15,921 nt of DNA. Origin: JBMOKU01 sp049324315 (GTDB lineage Bacteria; Bacillota; Clostridia; Peptostreptococcales; Thermotaleaceae). Positions 6,346 through 14,336 of the stretch are shown piece by piece (the stretch's first letter is position 1; every line of letters begins with the position of its first letter). The position numbers and the translations under genes were made by a program. Below the pieces are notes generated by a model that saw only the letters and a program-made list of their open reading frames with translations, did no database searches and was not told the DNA's origin. The DNA lies in contig JBMOKU010000020.1 of NCBI GenBank assembly GCA_049324315.1, positions 1-15,921 of the forward strand. The letters are read 5' to 3'.

Positions 6346-7626
6346 TCATAAAACCTTTTCAACATCATATAACGCATTCAGTACCAGCCAATTCTGCGGA
6401 AAATACCTTGCAATTGTCCAGTAGCTTACACCTCCAAGATTATATTCCTCCATCAAATTCAGCTTTGCTTGAATACTTCTTGCATCTTCGAACCATACCT
6501 CATGCTGTTTTTTCGCATCGTCATAGTAGTTGAAATAAGGTGCTTGTGACTTTTGATCATATTGTATTGCAGCACCTTCCCTTAAAGCTAAGTTTACAGC
6601 TCCGGTATTGGAAATGGCTGTTGCCCGTGTTCCCCGTTCGTATGGCAGCGTCCAGTTGTAGCCATAGTTTGGTATTCCCATGAGTATTTTGGCTCTCGGT
6701 ATGGCTGAAACAGCATAGTTTAATACCTTTCTGATTTCATTAATAGGTGCCACTGCCATAGGAGGACTGTAGGTATATCCCCATTCGTAGGTCATAAGGA
6801 TCACATGATCCACAAGGGCACCATGAACAGGATAATCGTGAGCCTCATAGAGTATCCCCTGCTGCTCCGCAGATGTCTTCGGTGCTAAAGCCGTTGTTAC
6901 CGTATATCCCAATGCATGTAAGCGACTTGATACTTTTCTTAAAAAATCATTATATTTTTCTCGGTCTTCAGGATAAATATATTCAAAGTCGATATCCAGA
7001 CCATGGTAATTCTTGTTTTGTAATGTTGTTATAACATTGCTGATTAAGGTTTCTTGTACTTGCTCATTGGAGAGGATTGCCCGAGCTACGTCACTGCTGA
7101 ATCCACCGCCGGCCTCCAAATTGGTAATTACCATCAGTGGTGCTACACCAGCTGCCCTTGCCGCTTGAATCAAAGGTTCGTCTTCGATAGGTCTTAATGT
7201 ACCATCTGGATTTACTTCATAGCTAAATATACTTAGATAGGTCAAATTCGGCAGTGTTTTTCTAAGGACCTCTCTATCAATGTTAGGGAATGCATATCCG
7301 TTTACCTCTATGGCTCTCCGTTTTCTTGTCCTTGGAGGAATGGTCAGCACTTGACCCGGATATAACTGATAAGGATTGACTACTTGAGGATTAGCTGCGA
7401 TAATATCATTCACACTTAACCCATAGGTTCTGGCAATACTATAAAGTGACTCTCCCGGCTTTACTGTATGCAGTCTCTCCCCTTCTATTATAACAATGGT
7501 CTGTCCTACCACAAGTTGATTTGGATTGGTAAGTTCATTGTCCCTTATAATTTGCGCAGGTAAAACTCTGTACTGCCGGGCAATGGTATAAATACTGTCT
7601 CCTGGTTTTACAACATGTATAATCAA
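6346..7626 (-). CDS. sleL: Spore cortex-lytic N-acetylglucosaminidase, two LysM domains plus GH18 (SleL/YaaH type)
   Basis: It probably cleaves cortex peptidoglycan fragments during spore germination, as SleL/YaaH proteins do in Bacillus. Two LysM peptidoglycan-binding modules occupy residues 2-46 and 51-96 (HVVKPGDSIYTIA, HTVKPGESLYSIA), followed by a glycoside hydrolase 18 barrel (about 106-420). The catalytic DxDxE motif is LDIDFEY, with Glu215 the expected acid; MTYEWGY (278-284) is a second conserved motif. There is no signal peptide, as in Bacillus YaaH, which reaches the spore coat without secretion. The start is TTG at 7626, read from GGTGGG about 7 bases upstream; no in-frame ATG near the N-terminus would keep the first LysM intact. 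It stands alone, with a terminator at 6285-6325. The family is secure; the exact biological role is inferred from homologues. Confidence 0.93.
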   Translation of the reverse strand: MIIHVVKPGDSIYTIARQYRVLPAQIIRDNELTNPNQLVVGQTIVIIEGERLHTVKPGESLYSIARTYGLSVNDIIAANPQVVNPYQLYPGQVLTIPPRTRKRRAIEVNGYAFPNIDREVLRKTLPNLTYLSIFSYEVNPDGTLRPIEDEPLIQAARAAGVAPLMVITNLEAGGGFSSDVARAILSNEQVQETLISNVITTLQNKNYHGLDIDFEYIYPEDREKYNDFLRKVSSRLHALGYTVTTALAPKTSAEQQGILYEAHDYPVHGALVDHVILMTYEWGYTYSPPMAVAPINEIRKVLNYAVSAIPRAKILMGIPNYGYNWTLPYERGTRATAISNTGAVNLALREGAAIQYDQKSQAPYFNYYDDAKKQHEVWFEDARSIQAKLNLMEEYNLGGVSYWTIARYFPQNWLVLNALYDVEKVL

Positions 7627-7661
7627 AAGAATCCCACCTTTTCACAATATGATTCACTACA

Positions 7662-7690
7662 ATATATGCTTAAGAAGGGATATTTGATAC
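7662..7690 (-). promoter_or_regulatory. Possible sporulation (sigma-G-like) promoter for sleL
   Basis: On the minus strand GTATC (7690-7686) is separated by 17 bases from CATATAT (7668-7662), close to the sigma-G pattern of a -35 like GnATR, 17-18 bases, then CATnnTA. Both boxes have mismatches, no good sigma-A promoter is evident nearby, and the position suits a leader of about 30 bases. It is a weak call supported mainly by the product's sporulation role. Confidence 0.3.
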
Positions 7691-7693
7691 TAT

Positions 7694-7739
7694 AAAAGAC
7701 AAATAGAGCCTGAAGTATCACAGACTCTATTTGTCAAAG
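7694..7739 (-). terminator. Probable terminator of the sugar kinase gene
   Basis: The 11-bp stem gacaaatagag (7698-7708) pairs with ctctatttgtc (7725-7735), with further ctg/cag pairing inside the loop. On the minus strand it is followed by ttttatag. It lies about 110 bases past the kinase stop at 7844 and just before the sleL promoter region. Confidence 0.7.
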
Positions 7740-7843
7740 CAGTTGTATATAGTTGATGTTAGGAAGCTGTTTTCATATAGACTATCTGAACTTTGGATAT
7801 CATGCCGAATAGCCATTCCACTAACGTTGTCTTTATTCTAATG

Positions 7844-8791
7844 TTATCTATCAATATGTTCTTCTTTACCCATAAATTCGAATGCCTGAGATAAGGTCGG
7901 AAAACCTTCCATATCGCCTCTCACCAATGTGGCCATAGCACCAACACCATTCGCTAATTCAGCACATTCCATTAAACTCATTTTTTGCAATATTCCTGAG
8001 ACAAAGCCTGCTGAAAAACCATCTCCAGCACCAACAGTGTCTTCCAGTTTTTCTACGACAAAGCCCCTTACAAAACAGGCCTCCTCCTTATTTGCAACAT
8101 AACAGCCTTCTTTTCCAAGCTTTACTGCTGCAATACTGCAGCCCATATTTAAAAATCTATCAGCAATTTCAACCGGATCATCTGTACCAAGAAGCATTTT
8201 CCCTTCATCAATTCCAGGAAAAATGATATCTGCAAGCTTGCTGATATCCAAAAGAACAGATCTTGCCTCTTCCAAGGTCCACAGCTTTAATCGAATATTG
8301 GGATCAAAGGAAACCAGTACATTATGTTCTTTGGCTATTTTAATAGCTTTATACACTGCTTCTCTCGCAGTTGTTGACAATGCTGGCGTGATTCCTGTTA
8401 TATGGAGTATTTGGGCTTCTTTTATATAGGTGTCATCGATATCTTCTATCCCTATATTACTGGCTGCCGAGTTCTTCCTATAATAGTATATGTTTGGATT
8501 TACATGGGCAAATCTTTCTTTAAAAAGCAATCCGGTACTTCTTTCCCTGTCGATTACAACTTTGGAAACGTCTACCCCTTCTCCTCTTATAACTGATTTT
8601 ATATATCTGCCAAACTCATCGTCTCCTAATTTTGAAAACCATCCCACTTGATGACCTAATCTTGCAAGGGCAATGGCAACATTTGATTCCGCTCCAGCAA
8701 TCGATTTATTAAAGTGGTGAACGTATCTTAATGGCCCTGTTGAATCGGGACTAAAAAGCACCATTGTTTCTCCGAATGTTACAACTTCCAT
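7844..8791 (-). CDS. kdgK: PfkB-family sugar kinase, probably 2-keto-3-deoxygluconate kinase
   Basis: The 315-residue ribokinase-fold protein probably phosphorylates 2-keto-3-deoxygluconate, the common intermediate of pectin, uronate and gluconate breakdown. It starts MEVVTFGETMVLF, as KdgK proteins do. PfkB signature 1 is AGAESNVAIALARLG (32-46). Signature 2 is DTVGAGDGFSAGF (251-263), with Asp257 the catalytic base. YYYRKNSAAS (102-111) and SFDPNIRLKLW (161-171) resemble KdgK substrate-side motifs. The ATG at 8791 follows AGGGTG by 10 bases. No KDPG aldolase or uronate genes are adjacent, so the substrate is less certain than the fold; another ketosugar or fructose-like sugar is possible. 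A promoter with a palindromic operator candidate lies upstream at 8964-9026. Confidence 0.82.
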   Translation of the reverse strand: MEVVTFGETMVLFSPDSTGPLRYVHHFNKSIAGAESNVAIALARLGHQVGWFSKLGDDEFGRYIKSVIRGEGVDVSKVVIDRERSTGLLFKERFAHVNPNIYYYRKNSAASNIGIEDIDDTYIKEAQILHITGITPALSTTAREAVYKAIKIAKEHNVLVSFDPNIRLKLWTLEEARSVLLDISKLADIIFPGIDEGKMLLGTDDPVEIADRFLNMGCSIAAVKLGKEGCYVANKEEACFVRGFVVEKLEDTVGAGDGFSAGFVSGILQKMSLMECAELANGVGAMATLVRGDMEGFPTLSQAFEFMGKEEHIDR

Positions 8792-8963
8792 TCTATCTTT
8801 TCACCCTCTCTAATGCATCTCCTCGAATGACTTGCCATATTAACAATGCCAAGTAAAAGTCTCTAATTTTGTAAGTTCAGCTGGAAAGCATCACCGGTAA
8901 ATTCACGTGTTTATCTTAAAACTTATATGCAGCAATATATGAAACTATCATATAATTTTTTAC

Positions 8964-8980
8964 ACAACGCCACGCGTTGT
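8964..8980. promoter_or_regulatory. Palindromic operator candidate for kdgK
   Basis: A perfect 7-bp inverted repeat, acaacgc (8964-8970) and gcgttgt (8974-8980), has a 3-base centre, cac. It is GC-rich in an otherwise very AT-rich stretch and falls about 12-28 bases downstream of the predicted kdgK transcription start, a classic repressor position. No T-tract follows it on either strand, so it is not a terminator. The regulator is unknown; a LacI- or GntR-type sugar-acid repressor is a guess. Confidence 0.5.
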
Positions 8981-8998
8981 CTGACGTCTTACTTCTTT

Positions 8999-9026
8999 AT
9001 TATATACCATCTATTTATAAAATCAA
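8999..9026 (-). promoter_or_regulatory. Probable sigma-A promoter of kdgK
   Basis: On the minus strand TTGATT (9026-9021) and a perfect TATAAT (9004-8999) are 16 bases apart. The transcript would start near 8992 and carry a leader of about 200 bases before the ATG at 8791. Confidence 0.6.
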
Positions 9027-9050
9027 TAGTATTTTTTCATATTTAATACA

Positions 9051-9082
9051 AAAAAATAAACTTCCTATTGTTGGAAGTCTAT
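9051..9082 (-). terminator. Intrinsic terminator of the dipeptidase gene
   Basis: On the minus strand ACTTCC pairs with GGAAGT (9078-9073 with 9065-9060) around a 7-base loop, extended by four more pairs past a mismatch. It is followed by TTATTTTTTT (9059-9050). It lies about 55 bases after the stop at 9132. Confidence 0.85.
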
Positions 9083-9131
9083 TATTTCATCATTTACTTT
9101 CTTTGGAAACTTTAAAAAGTTATATTACGTG

Positions 9132-10193
9132 CTATACAAGAATTTCTCGAAATATTCTTGCCATGTTTTCTCCATAAATCATAGAAATATCACTTTCCCT
9201 ATAGCCTCGTTTCAATAGAATTTCTGTCAAGGCGGGCAGTTCATAGTATCCTTTCATAATATCCTTGACTGGTCTTGGCAGTATCCGCAGCTGCTCCGGC
9301 GAAAGATACTTTACCAGCTTATCATTCAAGTCTAAACCTAATCCTACATGTGCTGGGCCTACCATCTGTACAATATAATCAATGTGGTCTGCCAGTCGTT
9401 CCATGCTTTCTTCTTCTCCCTCATTCACCGCGATAACATTGATTGCATTAATACCAGTAACGCCATTTCTCTCAGCAATCATTTTGATTTGATCATCTGA
9501 TAAGTTTCTCCCAATGTTCACCAGCTTTCGGCAGTCGGAATGGGAAGCAATGAAAGGTTTATCCATAAGATTAACCACATCCCAAAATCCCCGGTCGTTC
9601 AGGTGACTGACATCAATAATCATCCCATATTTGACAGCTTCTTGGATCAATGATACGCCAAAGTCCGTTAAGCCACTGCCTATATTATGATCGTTAGGAC
9701 CATACAAAGCTCCATCTGCTGCATAGTTTCGCCTGCTCCATGTTATCCCCATCATCCGCACGCCTAGTTCGTAGAATATTTTTAGGAGACTCAAATCCTT
9801 ATGTAAGGGTTCTACGCCTTCAAAAGACAGCAATACCCCTACTTTACCCTCATGCTTCGCTTGTTCAATGTCCTTATACCGCTTACATAGCTTCAGTTTT
9901 TCTGAAGATTCTTCAATATCTGCATAGATAGCACTGATCTGATTTAATGCCTTCCTTAATGCCATTTCAGGTAAATCTTTATTGTCTACAAAAATGGATG
10001 AAACAATGACATTCACTCCGCCTGCTTCCAGGTCAGGAAGATAGTCATTTTCAATAATCCTCTTCCTCCCATACTCTCTCTGCCGCTCTACATCATAGGC
10101 AATATCCGTATGTATATCAATAATCATCGTTTCATCATGTATTCTTTTAACCGCTTCATCATGAACTTCACTTCTATCCAATACCCTCATCAC
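9132..10193 (-). CDS. Membrane dipeptidase-like enzyme, peptidase family M19
   Basis: A zinc dipeptidase of the renal-dipeptidase family, likely hydrolysing dipeptides, including ones with a D-residue, in the cytosol; the true substrate is unknown. The binuclear zinc ligands are in place: HTD (His28, Asp30), SFEGVEPL with bridging Glu125, DVSHLND (His197) and ASHSDC (His218). GLGLDLND (Asp287) stands where relatives have GSDFDG. GRNLSDDQI (228-236) is also conserved. The 353 residues match the usual bacterial length, and no signal peptide is seen. The start is uncertain: the frame opens with GTG at 10193, directly followed by ATG at 10190. The only Shine-Dalgarno-like sequence, AAGAAGGG, is nearly in contact with both, so initiation may be weak or slightly downstream. 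It is a single gene with its own terminator. Confidence 0.9.
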   Translation of the reverse strand: MMRVLDRSEVHDEAVKRIHDETMIIDIHTDIAYDVERQREYGRKRIIENDYLPDLEAGGVNVIVSSIFVDNKDLPEMALRKALNQISAIYADIEESSEKLKLCKRYKDIEQAKHEGKVGVLLSFEGVEPLHKDLSLLKIFYELGVRMMGITWSRRNYAADGALYGPNDHNIGSGLTDFGVSLIQEAVKYGMIIDVSHLNDRGFWDVVNLMDKPFIASHSDCRKLVNIGRNLSDDQIKMIAERNGVTGINAINVIAVNEGEEESMERLADHIDYIVQMVGPAHVGLGLDLNDKLVKYLSPEQLRILPRPVKDIMKGYYELPALTEILLKRGYRESDISMIYGENMARIFREILV

Positions 10194-10261
10194 CCTTCTT
10201 ATACAATCTCTATTTCCTCATATTCCACAATGAAAGCAAGTTTCCTCCTTTATGTGCCATA

Positions 10262-10326
10262 AGTTTGTGCCTTTAAAATTGTATTATAATTTTATCATGT
10301 GTATACCCGGATAAAATGGGTATAAT
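10262..10326. promoter_or_regulatory. Divergent promoter/operator region between dipeptidase and aldehyde dehydrogenase genes
   Basis: A perfect plus-strand TATAAT (10285-10290) overlaps a perfect minus-strand TATAAT (10288-10283), but neither has a convincing -35. Immediately downstream on the plus side is the inverted repeat tataccc (10302-10308) / gggtata (10318-10324) with a 9-base spacer. A second plus-strand TATAAT (10321-10326) overlaps its right arm. The arrangement fits a regulator-bound site in a shared divergent promoter; no regulator gene is adjacent. Confidence 0.4.
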
Positions 10327-10423
10327 CTAAAGAAATACTATACATGAGCAAATTGATAAAGTTCCACAGCTCACTTCTACTCCACTCTTTCCTAAAAAAT
10401 CTATTTGAAAGGAGAGATTGTCC

Positions 10424-11839
10424 GTGAATCAATTGGATTCTCAAGTGCTTAATGACCACAGTAACTTAGATAAAGCGCATATTATACTGGAGCAGCAGAA
10501 ACAATATTTCCAACGAGGTGAAACAAGGGACATTTCTTTCCGTATTGAACAACTAAATACATTATATAAAGCTATTAAAGGCTATGAGAAAAAGCTTCTT
10601 GATGCCTTATACAAAGATTTACGTAAATCTGAGTTTGAAGCATATGCCACTGAGATCGGGTTGATACTAGATGAGATTCGGTTTGTAACAAAAAATCTGA
10701 AATCATGGGCAAAGATAGAAAAAGTGAAAACACCCTTTTCTCTTTTCCCTTCCAAAGGTTATATCTATAAAGAACCCTATGGTTCTGTACTAATCATTGC
10801 ACCATGGAACTATCCCTTTCAACTGCTGATCGCACCCCTTATTGGTGCCATTGCAGCAGGAAACTGTGCTGTCTTGAAACCATCGGAATATACCATTCAT
10901 GTTTCCCAGGTACTCGCTGAAATGATTAGGGAAATTTATGACGAAGAATATGTCTGTGTCTTACAAGGTAAAAGAAATATCAGCACGCTGCTGGTCAATC
11001 AGCCCTTCGACCATATATTTTTCACCGGCAGCGCAGCTGTTGGAAAAATTGTCATGGAAGCTGCTTCAAAGCATTTGACGCCCCTTACCTTAGAGCTAGG
11101 TGGAAAAAGCCCATGTATCATCGACCGGTATGCAGATATTCCTAAAGCCGCACGAAGAGTAGCCTGGGGAAAGTTTCTGAATGCCGGCCAGACCTGTGTT
11201 GCCCCTGATTATTTGATGGTACATAAAAGTATAAAACAGCCCTTTCTACAAGAGCTGTTCAAAAGCATTCACACATTCTACGGTGAGGATCCATCCACCA
11301 GCAAGGATTATCCCCGTATTATAAACACCAAGCATTTTCACCGGCTGGTCAGTCTGCTGGATCGAGGCGAGCTTTTAATCGGTGGTCATCACAACATCGA
11401 CGATCTATATATTTCCCCTACAGTTATTGATCATATAACATGGGATGATCCCATCATGCAGGAGGAAATATTCGGCCCCCTACTTCCCATCATAGAGTTC
11501 GAGGAACTGGAAGACATCATCTTCACGGTCAATAATCACCCCAAGCCTTTGGCACTATACATTTTTTCTGAGGATAAGCATGTCCAAGATGAGATTCTTC
11601 AGTATATCTCTTTCGGTGGAGGGTGTATCAACGATACCGTAACCCATGTGGCAACCTCTTATCTTCCCTTTGGTGGTGTAGGGCACAGCGGTATGGGTGC
11701 TTATCACGGCAAAGCCAGTTTTGATGTGTTTTCCCATCAGAAAAGCATTTTGAAGAAAAGTACAAAACTGGATATTCCCATTATCTATCCACCTTATAGC
11801 ATAAAAAAAGTGAAATTATTGAAGAAGCTGCTAAGATGA
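10424..11839 (+). CDS. NAD(P)-dependent aldehyde dehydrogenase, class-3-like
   Basis: It oxidises an aldehyde, probably a fatty or aromatic one, to the acid. Key residues are all visible: IIAPWNYPF (cofactor loop, Asn129), LKPSE (151-155), FTGSAAVGK (200-208), LELGGKSP with Glu224, and NAGQTCVAP with nucleophile Cys258, then QEEIFGPLLP. The tail YPPYSIKKVKLLKKLL is typical of the class 3 / fatty-aldehyde group. I prefer GTG 10424 (471 residues), because AAAGGAGA ends about 8 bases upstream; the TTG at 10418 would sit too close to it. It is divergent from the dipeptidase, a single gene, and ends at the shared terminator 11845-11874. Substrate is not predictable from sequence. Confidence 0.93.
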   Translation: MNQLDSQVLNDHSNLDKAHIILEQQKQYFQRGETRDISFRIEQLNTLYKAIKGYEKKLLDALYKDLRKSEFEAYATEIGLILDEIRFVTKNLKSWAKIEKVKTPFSLFPSKGYIYKEPYGSVLIIAPWNYPFQLLIAPLIGAIAAGNCAVLKPSEYTIHVSQVLAEMIREIYDEEYVCVLQGKRNISTLLVNQPFDHIFFTGSAAVGKIVMEAASKHLTPLTLELGGKSPCIIDRYADIPKAARRVAWGKFLNAGQTCVAPDYLMVHKSIKQPFLQELFKSIHTFYGEDPSTSKDYPRIINTKHFHRLVSLLDRGELLIGGHHNIDDLYISPTVIDHITWDDPIMQEEIFGPLLPIIEFEELEDIIFTVNNHPKPLALYIFSEDKHVQDEILQYISFGGGCINDTVTHVATSYLPFGGVGHSGMGAYHGKASFDVFSHQKSILKKSTKLDIPIIYPPYSIKKVKLLKKLLR

Positions 11840-11844
11840 TCGAA

Positions 11845-11874
11845 AAGCCATGATTTCCAAAGAAATCATGGCTT
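11845..11874. terminator. Bidirectional terminator between converging genes
   Basis: A perfect 12-bp stem, aagccatgattt (11845-11856) and aaatcatggctt (11863-11874), has a 6-base loop. It lies 6 bases after the aldehyde dehydrogenase stop and 5 bases from the stop of the minus-strand gene. On the minus strand the stem runs into TTTTCG; on the plus strand the tract is weaker (ttacattta). Confidence 0.82.
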
Positions 11875-11878
11875 ACAT

Positions 11879-13315
11879 TTAGAAGCTTGATAGTCCGCTC
11901 CACTCTTGAAAGCGGTAAATCAATGTCTTGATCTTGGATTCATCCTTATGCTGCTCATAATCTAACGTATATAGTCCACCTTCATTATTCCATAATCTTT
12001 CAAAGTAGTTGGATACATCTTGCACTACTTTTTCATCGTTATGGGCTATAATTTTCACATCGGTTTCCAGGTTATAGTCACCAATGTTTCTTCGTGTAAA
12101 ATTAGCTGACCCTCCAACAATCAAACTTTTCTCCTTCTGCCGGATAAATATCAGCTTTGAATGGAACTGCTCTCCATGGGTATTGTACCACTTAATCTGT
12201 ATAGCCCCATTTGACTTTTTCTGCAGCTCGTTGGCAACCGGTCGATTGGGAATACCGTTTTTCTCCAATCCGAAGGCATCCACGTTACGGTCTAAGATAA
12301 GACGGATATTTACGCCGCGCTCCGATGCTTTGATTAATTCTCGAATAATTTTCCGCTCCGATAAGTAAAACATTCCCAGACGAATGGAATCTCCTGATAC
12401 AGTATTTTGTATGGCCTCCAGCACATGCTTTCGGATCTTCCCCTCCGTAATGAGTGAAGCTTCTATATTGCCTTCGGAAATATCGTCTGCAGACCCAGAG
12501 ACAACCATATCACCGTCAGATAGTTCAGCAACAGCTTTTTCTGAAGCTATCACATCTTGTATGATCTCGCCTTCTAAAACAAAAGCAATATTTGAATGAT
12601 TACCGCTGGCATCATGGGGGTTTGCAGAACAGATCAGCGTACTTTTCTCCGTTGCAATTACTTTTCTATGGTTCGCTTTAAAGTTCAATAGCTTTAAATA
12701 TGACCGCAGCGTGACTTTGGGCGAGTCCGGGCTGAATGCATTGGGCAGCCATCCTTCACCACTGGTTCCAAACCACTGTGTCCCTATTCTCCAAAATGTT
12801 GAGTAAGTTGGATTTGAATCCCGCAGTGGTGTCAGCTTCGTGGTTATAACAGGTACACCTTCACTTTCCAATCTCTCAACGTATTTTGCCGGATACGCAC
12901 CATAGAAAGAATTGATTTCATCTGTTATGAATACAATCTCCAAATCAGGATCGTTCTGTTTCTTCTCTATCAGCTTATTTGTAAGCTTTTCTGCCAATGT
13001 GGGAAACTGGTATTTTCGATTATAATCATCATTAAACAGAAACATATCGATGACAATAAATTTTTCAGCATTCTCGATAAGTCCAAAAACTCGATCAAAA
13101 ATTTGCTGCTCTTGAACAATCTTTCCATCCTTTTCATAGGTCAAATCATAAAGGAATTCCACATTGGAAGCCTTACGGATAGGTCCCTCCACAGATATCC
13201 CTTGGGGTAATGGTTTTGTGATTTGAAAAAGTCCCACTGAAATTAGAATAAGCAATAGCAGTAGAATCGTATTTCTCCACCTCACCTTTTTTTGAATCTT
13301 TGTTGTAGAAACCAT
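11879..13315 (-). CDS. Membrane-anchored phospholipase D-like protein with degenerate HKD motifs
   Basis: The 478-residue protein has a basic N-terminus, one hydrophobic segment (residues 15-31), probably a signal anchor, and two phospholipase D-type domains facing outward. Motif 1 is NHRKVIATE (His216, Lys218) followed by CSANPHDAS; motif 2 is HSKLIFIR (His385, Lys387) followed by GGSANFTRRN. In the HxKx4D signature the Asp is Glu223 in the first and Arg392 in the second, while His and Lys are kept, so catalysis is likely. Relatives include cardiolipin synthases and phosphodiesterases, but the overall layout is not a standard cardiolipin synthase (only one membrane segment). The ATG at 13315 follows AGGGGGA. 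It lies 34 bases downstream of yhaM on the same strand, probably co-transcribed. The specific reaction is unknown. Confidence 0.82.
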   Translation of the reverse strand: MVSTTKIQKKVRWRNTILLLLLILISVGLFQITKPLPQGISVEGPIRKASNVEFLYDLTYEKDGKIVQEQQIFDRVFGLIENAEKFIVIDMFLFNDDYNRKYQFPTLAEKLTNKLIEKKQNDPDLEIVFITDEINSFYGAYPAKYVERLESEGVPVITTKLTPLRDSNPTYSTFWRIGTQWFGTSGEGWLPNAFSPDSPKVTLRSYLKLLNFKANHRKVIATEKSTLICSANPHDASGNHSNIAFVLEGEIIQDVIASEKAVAELSDGDMVVSGSADDISEGNIEASLITEGKIRKHVLEAIQNTVSGDSIRLGMFYLSERKIIRELIKASERGVNIRLILDRNVDAFGLEKNGIPNRPVANELQKKSNGAIQIKWYNTHGEQFHSKLIFIRQKEKSLIVGGSANFTRRNIGDYNLETDVKIIAHNDEKVVQDVSNYFERLWNNEGGLYTLDYEQHKDESKIKTLIYRFQEWSGLSSF

Positions 13316-13349
13316 GATCGTCCCCCTTAACTTTCAATAAAATTATGAT

Positions 13350-14330
13350 CTATTCCAACTCACCTTTTTGGTTCCATTCTTTAAAGGCTGGTTTATAGAG
13401 TTTTCTGTTATCAAGACTCCAAATTTTCTCTGTAAAGCCCGCTGGTTCGATGGTGCTTAGTGCCTTCTCCATATCGTACATTCTGGCATCGATCATATCC
13501 AAATAATGAAGCAGCTCTGCCTCGGGAATCATGGGCTTTTTGGGGCTTCCAAACTCCGGCTCATAGTGATGGGATAATACCATGTGCTGCAGCACCGTGG
13601 ATATTTCCTTATCTACACCCAACGCTTCTCCTGTTTTTTCGATAAGCTTAATCCCTTGGATGATGTGTCCCAAAAGATGTCCTTCTGCGGTATAGTCGGA
13701 GACAATACCCAAAGTATTGGCATTCAACTCCTCCAGCTTTGCAATATCGTGCAGTATAACGCCAGCGTACAGCAGGTCTTTATCAATGGAAGGATATACC
13801 TGACACAGCTTTTCAGCAGTCATCAGCATTCGAAGAATATGATACAATAAGCCTGAACGTATGGCATGATGATTTTTCTGGGCAGCAGGGAAATAGTAAA
13901 GCTTTTCTTTATTGGATTCAAAAATAGATAATACAAGCCTTTTCATATCAGGATGTTCAATTTCTTCTATGTAATTGAGAACGCTATCATACATTTCATC
14001 CGGTTTGTAAGGTGCTGCAGGAACGAACTCCTCAATGGAAAGCTGATCACTTTCATTGGCTAATCGAATTTTGTCAATACGCAGCTGCAGCTTTCCCTGC
14101 CACTCCGTTACACCACCTCTGACCTTTACTAAGGTACTGTTTATGAAAATTTCTTCATCTCCATTGCTGCAATCCCACAGCTTTCCATTGATTTCTCCTG
14201 TTTGATCCCCCAAGGTCAAATCCATATATTTTGATTGATTGCTGGAAACCTTTACCGATACAGCCTTTATGAGAAAAAATCCTTCGACAGTTTCACCCAC
14301 AGCAAATTCCTGAATTTTCTTATACGCCAA
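13350..14330 (-). CDS. yhaM: 3'-5' exoribonuclease YhaM (OB fold plus HD domain)
   Basis: YhaM trims RNA, and in some reports DNA, from the 3' end in Firmicutes. The N-terminal OB-fold (about residues 12-92, VEGFFLIKAVSV, YMDLTLGDQTG) binds nucleic acid. The HD metal-dependent domain follows, with LLYHILRM (His164), VILHDIAK (His194-Asp195), GHLLGH and LSHHYEPEFGSP. I choose TTG 14330 (326 residues), because CTGGAG lies 8 bases upstream and the product then begins MAYKKIQEF, as relatives do. The frame is open to an ATG at 14378, which would add 16 atypical residues and has no ribosome binding site. The chosen site lies in the 3' arm of a hairpin (14337-14393). It follows mnmA by 83 bases and precedes the phospholipase-D-like gene by 34. 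Confidence 0.92.
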   Translation of the reverse strand: MAYKKIQEFAVGETVEGFFLIKAVSVKVSSNQSKYMDLTLGDQTGEINGKLWDCSNGDEEIFINSTLVKVRGGVTEWQGKLQLRIDKIRLANESDQLSIEEFVPAAPYKPDEMYDSVLNYIEEIEHPDMKRLVLSIFESNKEKLYYFPAAQKNHHAIRSGLLYHILRMLMTAEKLCQVYPSIDKDLLYAGVILHDIAKLEELNANTLGIVSDYTAEGHLLGHIIQGIKLIEKTGEALGVDKEISTVLQHMVLSHHYEPEFGSPKKPMIPEAELLHYLDMIDARMYDMEKALSTIEPAGFTEKIWSLDNRKLYKPAFKEWNQKGELE

Positions 14331-14336
14331 AGCAAA

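Larger units (their letters stand above)
8792..9050. other. Noncoding region upstream of kdgK
   Basis: No gene is seen between the kinase start at 8791 and the dipeptidase stop at 9132. The region holds the kdgK promoter (8999-9026), a palindrome (8964-8980) and an AT-rich leader of about 200 bases containing only weak hairpins such as tatat/atata near 8927-8940. I recognise no known riboswitch in the leader. The dipeptidase terminator lies at 9051-9082. Confidence 0.6.

Noticed and set aside
8964..8980. Palindrome as a terminator
   Set aside because: No T-tract follows on either strand, and the dipeptidase already has a good terminator at 9051-9082.
10418..10423. TTG 10418 as the aldehyde dehydrogenase start
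   Set aside because: It is only 3-4 bases from GGAG; GTG 10424 has proper spacing.
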